NCBI RefSeq assembly: GCF_028476545.1
Contig: NW_026731571.1
Location: 1 to 64,000, forward strand
Length of the DNA stretch: 64,000 nt
Reading direction: 5' to 3'
From: Physella acuta
Lineage: Eukaryota > Mollusca > Gastropoda > Physidae
The position numbers were made by a program, and so were the translations under genes. The notes beneath the pieces are model-generated. The model was not told the DNA's origin, ran no database searches, and saw nothing but the letters and a program-made list of their open reading frames with translations. Below are positions 56,216-64,000 of the stretch, piece after piece; position 1 is the stretch's first letter, and every line of letters starts with the position of its first letter.

Positions 56216-57232
56216 TCCCCTTCACCTAACCTCACACAATAATACACCTCACCTAACCACACACAACACACCTCACCTAACCACACACAATATACCTCAC
56301 ATAACCTCCCACAATATACCTCACATAACCTCCCACAATATACCTCACCTAACCTCACACAATATACCTCACCTAACCACACACAATAATACACCTCACC
56401 TAACCTCACACAATATACCTCACCTAACCTCACACAATATACCTCACCTAACCTCACACAATAATACACCTCATCTAACCTCACACAACCTCCCACAATA
56501 TACCTCATCTAACCTCACACAATATACCTCACCTAACCTCACACATACACCTCACCTAACCACACACAATATACCTCATCTAACCTCACACAATATACCT
56601 CACCTAACCTCACACATACACCTCACCTTGCCTCACACAATATACCTCACCTAACCTCACACATACCCCTCACATAACCTCACACATACACCTCACCTAG
56701 CCTCACACAATACACCTCACCTAACCACACACATACCCCTCACATAACCTCACACATACACATACACCTCACATGACCTCACTCATACACCTCACCTAGC
56801 CTCACACAATACACCTCACCTAACCTCACACAATATACCTCACCTAACCTCACACATACACCTCACCTAGCCTCACACATACACCTCACCTAGCCTCACA
56901 CATACACCTCACCTAACCTCACACAATATACCTCACCTAACCTCACACATACACCTCACCTAACCTCACACATACACCTCACCTAACCTCACACAATATA
57001 CCTCACCTAACCTCACACATACACCTCACCTAACCTCACACATACACCTCACCTAACCTCACACAATATACCTCACCTAGCCTCACACAATACACCTCAC
57101 CTAACCTCACACAATATACCTCACATAACCTCACACATACCCCTCACATAACCTCCCACATACACCTCACCTAACCTCACACATACCCCTCACATAACCT
57201 CACACATACACCTCACCTTGCCTCACCTTTCC
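56216..57232. repeat. 22-24 bp minisatellite, about 45 copies
   Basis: Unit CACCTAACCTCACACAATATAC, alternating with CACCTAACCTCACACATACA and CTAGCCTCACAC variants. Mixed unit lengths, little higher-order order visible by eye. Confidence 0.95.
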
Positions 57233-57455
57233 GTTACTTCATCTCGGCCTCATCACCGTCCCAAGAGTCACATGACACAAATTGAGCCAATCAGACGATC
57301 CCGATTTTTCTCAGTATCTTGTTAGCGGTTCAAACTACCCACACAGTTTATTATTCTTCATTGTGGGGGGGGGGGGGGGGGGGGGTCGGTCACGTGTTAT
57401 TATGGCTTAGATTTCTACACAAAATAATTCATTTTGTTACTGCCAAAACTTGTTT
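57233..57455. other. Spacer with 21-base G run
   Basis: The G run spans 57365-57385; the rest is plain sequence. Confidence 0.6.
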
Positions 57456-57622
57456 TTAGATTTGTATTTGGATTCAAGTTTTAAGTTTTTTATAGGATTC
57501 GAGTTTTTAGATTTGCAAAGGGTTCAAGTTTTTTGATTTGTATAGGATTCAAGTTTTTAGATTTGTATACGATTTAAGTTTTTAGTTTTATATAGGATTC
57601 AAGTTTTTAGATCGCTAAACAA
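57456..57622. repeat. 25 bp repeat, about 6 copies
   Basis: Unit GATTCAAGTTTTTAGATTTG plus TATAG. Confidence 0.9.
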
Positions 57623-58225
57623 ATGTTATTTCCCTACGAATAGGACGCTGTTTTTGTTATTTATTTTTTTATTTTGTAAAACAAGTTTGTTATTAGAAAG
57701 CATGGATAAAAAACGCGTCGCTTGTTTTGGAAAACTCGCTTGTTTTTTTTTTTTTTAAAACGTCTCCGAAATTCCTAAATTTTAATTTTAGGAATCGAAA
57801 GCAAAAAAGAAATCTTCAGTGTGTTTGTTTAAAGAAACGTTAACTTCCTCACGAGTTTCGTAACTCTGTACAAAAATTGGCTTAATTACTCGACACAGAA
57901 ATAATGCAAATACCCCCCGTAACTCGACATAAAAATATCTGCTACAATAGAATACTTTTTTTAAAGGCATGGACATTTCTTTCCTCCAGGAATTAAATTA
58001 AAACATCGCCAAAAGAAATGTTGAAATATTTATCATCTCCCCTGTGCGGTTTAAATTTTATTGTTCTGCTACAACGGTAGTTCTGTTGTTTAGACAATAG
58101 TTGTGTTTTTAGACCGAATTGTGTGGCCAGACAGACGCTATTGTCACGAGGATGAAACATCATATTGTGCTAATTACTATGTTGCTTATGGCCTGGCGCT
58201 TGGTCAATATTGTCATCGACCGGAT
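57623..58225. other. No gene; AT-rich
   Basis: Nothing recognised. Confidence 0.5.
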
Positions 58226-58645
58226 AGACCAAGGATGGCGTCGTTAGCCGCGGATGGCGTCGATAGTCAGTCGCCGCGGATGGCGTCGGTAGAGTCAGGA
58301 GCCGTGGTCGGCGTCGTTAGAGTCAGGAGCCGTGGTCGGCGTCGTTAGAGTCAGGAGCGGTGGACGGCGTCGGTAGAGTCAGGAGTCGTGGACGGCGTCG
58401 GCAGAGTCAGGAGCGGTGGACGGCGTCGTTAGAGTCAGGAGCGGTGGACGGCGTCGGTAGAGTCAGGAGCGGTGGACGGCGTCGGTAGAGTCAGGAGCGG
58501 TGGACGGCGTCGGTAGAGTCAGGAGTCGCGGGTGGCGTCGGTAGATTCAGGAGCCGTAGACGGCGTCGTTAGCCGCGGATGGCGTCGGTAGAGTCAGGAG
58601 CCCCAGTCGTTAGAGTCAGGAGCCGGACGGGCGTTGAAAGAGCCA
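58226..58645. repeat. 28 bp minisatellite, about 14 copies
   Basis: Unit GGCGTCGGTAGAGTCAGGAG plus CGGTGGAC, with shortened units at both ends. CpG-rich compared with most arrays here. Confidence 0.95.
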
Positions 58646-59771
58646 TGAGCCGCTAAAAACACTCGGCTCAAGCTCGTTACTGATGCCAGAATATTTTCCT
58701 AGCACTTAACGTAGTCTGGACCCAGGTCAACGCTTGGTTCATTATTGATGAAGTCTTTGGTCAGCTGGTCAGTGCCACTCTATTTCGTCCCCTGGTTTAT
58801 GTAAGGGCTGGGGTCAGGGAGGAGGGGGCTGTACGTCACTGACTAAGAAATTAGTTCAGCTCTTGTTTTTTTTTTCCTGGGCCGTGGATGAGGTTCGTGA
58901 TGTGGGCGGGGATAAAGTGGCATCACGGGGTAGGCATTTACAGCAGCAATAACCGTTACTGGTGGCTGGGGTAGGGTGTAAGGGGGGAGGGGATAATCTA
59001 GGTAAGTATTTAGGTTGAAGAGTGGCTGAGAAGGCCACAAACCACACACCACAAGTGGTATTATTAAATTTCCACTTCATACATTTTTTGACTAGAGTAC
59101 TGTATAATAAATTGGCTGCTTATACATACGCCGAATTTTATTTCTCTATTTTATATCAACCTTACAACCCCACTCTCCCCAATATAAAGAGACTGAAATC
59201 AAAATCCGATGCCATACCACTCCAAGGTTAAAAAGTATAAAATGTCATATTTTTTTGCTCACTTTGAGGCTAATTCCCGCACGTGCAGTGTGTGTATCGG
59301 CAGTAGGTGAGTGTTTTTCTAATGAGACAGTTTGGATGTATGTAAATAAAGCAACGCTGGAGGCTTGTCTCCCTTGGCGCGCGCACCTAGTCTTTAACCC
59401 GTCAACATCGCTAGTGGTGTTAGCCCGCGCCGCTGGGGAGGTTTTCAGATCTCGGCACACTGCTCGTCAGGTGAAGCCGTGGTACGTCTAACCCATTTGA
59501 CTGTCAGCGGCGTTTAAACTGTTATAACTCTAACCCTTGCCGGTTAAGTCTCGCTTTAAAAGTGATAATTATGCGAGCAATTGATTGAAGAATATACTGA
59601 CAGAAAGAATTTTATAACGTGGACTGGATCATTAGCTGACGTGTTGGTAAAGAAAAACGACGTGTGTTAAACAGCTGTTAAAGTTTTGAACAAATGGCCT
59701 TAACATATGTGACGGTTTAAAGCTAAATAATTCAAGCAACGTTTACATAAAAAATGTTTTATCTCTTCGAA
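58646..59771. other. No gene seen
   Basis: Frames at 58843-59491 on both strands overlap and lack domains. No RNA gene. Confidence 0.5.
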
Positions 59772-60088
59772 AAGTGATTTAGATGATTTTAAACACTTGA
59801 GGTCTTCCATAAACAAACTGCAGTTAACTGCGCAAGAGATGTTTTCTATCAACAAAGTCTACAAGTGATTTAGATGATTTTAAACACTTGAGGTCTTCCA
59901 TAAACAAACTGCAGTTAACTGCGCAAGAGATGTTTTCTATCAACAAAGTCTACTGAACCATTCAAGAATTACGTAACAAAAGACAATCTATCAACAGAGT
60001 CTACTGAACCATTCAAGAATTACGTAACAAAAGACAATCTATCAACAGAGTCTACTGAACCATTCAAGAATTACGTAACAAAAGACAA
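59772..60088. repeat. Compound repeat: 91 bp pair then 51 bp triplet
   Basis: AAGTGATTTAGATGATTTTA begins at 59772 and 59863 (91 bp). Then TCTACTGAACCATTCAAGAA begins at 59949, 60000 and 60051 (51 bp). The two share ATCAACAAAGTCTAC at their junction, so the second array seems to have started inside the end of the first unit. Confidence 0.95.
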
Positions 60089-60157
60089 AAGTTCCAATAA
60101 CTCACTAAAAAAAGTTTCCAGAGTTCCCTCCCCTAGTAGCTGATCTATCCCTTTAGC

Positions 60158-60220
60158 TAACCTACCTGTGGCCCAACCTACCTGTATCCCAACCTACCTG
60201 TATCCCAACCTACCTTTACC
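60158..60220. repeat. 18 bp repeat, 3-4 copies
   Basis: Unit CCAACCTACCTGTATCCC. Confidence 0.88.
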
Positions 60221-61304
60221 TAAGTTTCACTTAAGTCTGTCATTGATACCCCCTCCTCCATACAACCAGACCCTGCCTCCTGCCAACATCACAGCTATCA
60301 ATGAACTCGCTTACGTGTGATGGAAGGTCTGATGAGGGTGGAGGGGGGAGGGTGCAGGGATGGGGTGGGGGTGCTAAAAACGTAGGTATGGTTTTTATGA
60401 TGTAATTTGTTGTGAGAGACGTGTTCTCATGTAAAGGACCCGTCAGTTTTTATGTTTTCTTATAACATATTTTAAATGGCAGAAATTATATGGAGCGCCA
60501 ATTCCCCACCTTTTATGACATATTTTCATGGTGCTCATCTGTTTTTAGTGTTGGGTGACGTCAGTATTGTTCACAGTTGTTGAGTGTCCCACTCCCTGTG
60601 TGTCCACCACAATCTTCACCAACCGACGCTGATTTCCTACCCGGTACATCGTGTTCTGTGACCCCCTCCCTCACCACCCCTCCCTCACCACCCCCCCCCT
60701 CACCACCCCAGCACGTAACCTTCTTACAATTTTAAATGAGATTGTCCCACCGTTAGCCCAGGCACCAGGCGGGTCGCGCTGCGTGCACCCAACGACCCCG
60801 CGATTTGTGGCCACATTGGCCACCGGCGCCATCTTGTTCCGGCCACTGACGAGGGCAGCGCCTGGCCCTAGACGAGTGGCCTGGCCTGTCTCACGAGACG
60901 GCGTCGTGGCATCAATCAGACATGCCTTAACTGCAGGAAGCGAAGCCTTGGTCTAGCATCCGACTGCTACACCCTGACACTACCCGCCCCTCCCCACATC
61001 TCTAGCACCCACAGCTACACCAGCTCCCTGACTCGACCCCCCCCTCCCTAAACCAACGCTAGTATTTCATTCAATGTTTCCAGTTTTTAAAAAATCTCCG
61101 ACCAGACAGTGACACGGTCTTCCCCGAGGGTGTTTTAGCGAGCTGTGTTTAATCGCACGAGTGTCTGATGCATTTGACCTTGACTTTAGTGGCATCTTGA
61201 CACTCTGACACACCGGAAGTTCTCATTGTCGCTCGTCATTGACAGTTGACACATTGACAGGAAACAGGAAATTGTGTTCTGGTCAAGACAAGACGCACCA
61301 GTAC
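60221..61304. other. No gene seen
   Basis: Short C-rich CCCTCACCACC words at 60660-60712. A 101-codon plus frame (60651-60956) has no recognised domain. A YY1-like CAAGATGGCGCC lies on the minus strand near 60826. Confidence 0.5.
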
Positions 61305-61415
61305 TGGGATCTGGAGTGTCGCCACCTCTGTATGAAGTGTCGCCCACCTCTACCTGTAGTTCTGGAGTGTCGCCCTGTATCCTAGGAGTGTCGCCCCCTC
61401 TATCTGGAGTGTCCA
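61305..61415. repeat. Degenerate 22-26 bp repeat, about 5 copies
   Basis: Core GGAGTGTCGCCCCCTCTATCT. Confidence 0.8.
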
Positions 61416-62732
61416 CAAACCATCCCCCCCCCCCCGAAGAGATGCCTGGAAGAAACTCTGCCACCAACTCTATTTGTAGCTCTGGAATTACACCGCCGAC
61501 TCTAACTGGTAACATTGTAACGACATACCAACCTAGATCGTTAATTTATGCACGTATTAAGGATAAAAATGTGCATCTAATGGGCCGGAACAAAATTTAT
61601 TTTTCATTTTTTTTTATGCCGATGTAAGCTGATTGATGGCGGAAAATTAAATCAGTCCCGCCATTTTAAACATTAATACTTTCACATGATGATCCTGAAG
61701 GTTATTTCCTCTGTATGTTGAAAAATATGTCAACATGACATGTACAACTGTGGGTTAACCGTTGTTGTATTGGCCTGTTGTATGTGGGCCAGTTATCGTG
61801 TCACAGCTGTCACTTCATTGGACTGTTACAATACAACACAGGACCGGCCTTATAATACCAGGTCCTCTCAAGGCTGAGCCATGTCCTCCTCGGGTCCTCT
61901 AGTACCCGTGTCATGTCCCCCTCCCCCAGCCCGTCCCCCAGCCCCTCCCCACAGGACATGTACACTAAAGAATTCCTCACATTCCCGACCCGTCGACCAC
62001 ACAAACATCTCCCCCAGTCGATCAACCCCCCCTCTCCATCCCCACCCTTACACACCCCTGGTACCGGTCAAGACAAATTTCGGCAACGAAGCGTGACGCG
62101 TGTTAATCAATTCCCCTCTCGCCTGGATGGCCGTCTTTGTTCGTGGGTTATTCGCGCCCGGCCCAATATCTTATGCTAACATCTGGCAATAGGGGCAGTC
62201 GAGCGAAGTGGGGGGGGGGGGGGGGGGGGGGGGGGGCGGGGGGTAGGGAAAGTGTGGACCGTTGAGGGATGGGGTGCCAATGGTGGGTGGTTGGGAGGGT
62301 AGCAGTGGTATACCTGACAAGTCTATTATTGGTTTTGAAAGAATCTAATCACATTCTGCCCTCGGCGCTCCTCGGTGCCCGGCACCGCTGGCATCCTGGG
62401 TCGTCATCACTCGTGCCCGCCACACACCCGCCCGTGTGGGTCAACTCTTGCTCTCAGGAAAAGATAATCACAATTTCCTTGAGATCAAAGGGAGGCAACC
62501 CGTCATTAGATTAACTAGTAGAGAAATGAGACGAGGCATCTTTAATAGACTGTAATAACAATACCGCTTGTGTGTGAGGGTGAGGGTATGTGTGGGAGAA
62601 GGGGGAGGGGGGGGAGGGGGGGATACACCACATTTGATGCTGGAATATGTAACCTCCCCACACCATCAGTACTAGAAACAAAATGTCTGCGTGACACAGG
62701 AAACTTGGGTAGCACCACAGGACCACACACAC
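61416..62732. other. No gene; 27-base G run
   Basis: The G run spans 62210-62236, followed by more G-rich sequence. G-rich again at 62593-62622. Frames on both strands have no recognisable domain. Confidence 0.5.
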
Positions 62733-63480
62733 ACACACACAAACACACAATCTGATGGTAGCCCCACACACACAATCTGATGGTAGCCCCACACACACAA
62801 TCTGATGGTAGCCCCACACACACAATCTGATGGTAGCCCCACACACACAATCTGATGGTAGCCCCACACACACAATCTGATGGTAGCCCCACACACACAA
62901 TCTGATGGTAGCCCCACTCACACAATCTGATGGTAGCCCCACACACACAATCTGATGGTAGCCCCACACACACAATCTGATGGTAGCCCCACACACACAA
63001 TCTGATGGTAGCCCCACACACACAATCTGATGGTAGCCCCACACACACAATCTGATGGTAGCCCCACACACACAATCTGATGGTAGCCCCACACACACAA
63101 TCTGATGGTAGCCCCACACACACAATCTGATGGTAGCCCCACACACACAATCTGATGGTAGCCCCACACACACAATCTGATGGTAGCCCCACACACACAA
63201 TCTGATGGTAGCCCCACACACACAATCTGATGGTAGCCCCACACACACAATCTGATGGTAGCCCCACACACACAATCTGATGGTAGCACCACAGGACCAC
63301 ACACACACACACACAATCTGATGGTAGCCCCACACACACAATCTGATGGTAGCCACACAGGACCACACACAAAGGCTGATGGTAGCACCACATGACCACA
63401 CACAAATGCTGATGGTAGCACCACAGGACCACACAATCTGATGGTAGCACCACAGGACCACACAATCTGATGGTAGCACC
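62733..63480. repeat. 25 bp minisatellite, about 28 copies
   Basis: Unit ACACACACAATCTGATGGTA plus GCCCC. The main block (about 62760-63280) is almost uniform; the right end has longer variants with GCACCACAGGACCACAC. Because 25 is not a multiple of three, frames pass through all three registers without a stop, giving minus-strand frames over 300 codons that are artefacts. Confidence 0.96.
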
Positions 63481-64000
63481 ACAGGACCACACACAAATGC
63501 TGCTAAAACATTTGGTTCACGGCGAGATGAAATATTGTTTGGCATGTTTCTAGTTTCGTCCTCGCGAGAAAATCAAACAAAAGTTTCGGACAGTCCTGCA
63601 ACTGTTTGTTTAAAAAAGAAATATATAATTGTTACCATAGGGTAGTTGGTGCTCGAGAGGTTGTACACAACTAAGTTGCGGAAATCTTAGAAGCTTATGT
63701 TATGGAATATGATATGAACGGATCTGCATGTACAATAACGAGTTAGTTGAGACGGCATATTAAAACAGCAACAGTTCAGGTAAAGCCAACAGCTAAATGA
63801 ATGTGTTTACGTATTGTTGGATGTTGTTCCAACGCTAGTCGAATATTGGACAACCAACTTGCTGTATTTGTTGTACAACATTCATGTTGTAATGACAACA
63901 ATTAGCGCATCGTTTGGTCGAGGACGCTGCGATAACTAGGGCTATAATTAGATCACACTGTGTGTGTGATGGGGGAGGGGGGGGTAGGAGGGGTAACTTA
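63481..64000. other. No gene seen to window end
   Basis: AT-rich. Words GTTGGATGTTGTTCCAACG and TTGTTGTACAACATTCATG near 63817-63890 form short dyads. A G-rich patch lies at 63971-63990. Confidence 0.45.

Noticed and set aside
62511-63545. Minus-strand frames of 316 and 344 codons, cysteine-rich
   Set aside because: Product of the 25 bp array passing through three stop-free registers.

Overview
This 64 kb window looks like non-coding DNA from an invertebrate animal. A mollusc, probably a gastropod, is the best guess. The pointers are the many long minisatellites, an animal-type Ty3/Gypsy retrotransposon, tRNA-derived SINEs, TTAGGG-type telomere motifs, and a recurring GGGGAGATAACT-like word that I associate with mollusc DNA from memory. 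I could not identify one host protein-coding gene, tRNA gene or rRNA gene. Nearly all long open frames are either the retrotransposon's gag and pol or frames that stay open because a tandem repeat has a period divisible by three.

Layout. 0-2 kb: a 370 bp segmental direct repeat carrying a G-rich MITE-like element, with SINE fragments and a TAGATCTA-rich patch between the copies. 2-5 kb: a 17 bp and an 18 bp minisatellite. 5.1-12.9 kb: a 13 bp minisatellite split in two by a whole-looking Ty3/Gypsy element on the minus strand (5534-12379; 769 bp LTRs that look identical by eye; TATA target duplication), grading on its right into a 20 bp minisatellite. 12.9-28 kb: a 1.35 kb array of a 22 bp unit, a perfect 19 bp array, a SINE with an 11 bp target duplication, a hAT-like MITE, a decayed Tc1/mariner scrap and a 72 bp array. 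28-30 kb: a 1.8 kb array of a 34 bp unit with an internal 19-unit duplication. 30-43 kb: arrays of 18, 24, 45, 30, 36/39, 53 and 26 bp, plus a cluster of CTCF-like motifs at 33.4-34.45 kb. 43-64 kb: arrays of about 83, 43, 42, 39, 24, 28, 51 and 25 bp, an interstitial telomere-like array at 48.1-48.4 kb and two more SINE copies.

By rough addition, 17-18 kb (a bit over a quarter) is tandem repeat. The rest is mostly unremarkable single-copy-looking sequence. It is unusually rich in the palindrome TGACGTCA, with at least 20 copies by eye against about one expected. The most interesting signals are: four stacked 'LTR end + primer-binding-site' units at the U5 end of the retrotransposon; eight same-strand CTCF-like motifs within 1 kb; the TGACGTCA excess; an ETS-motif array; and a possible base-paired hairpin in the SINE body.
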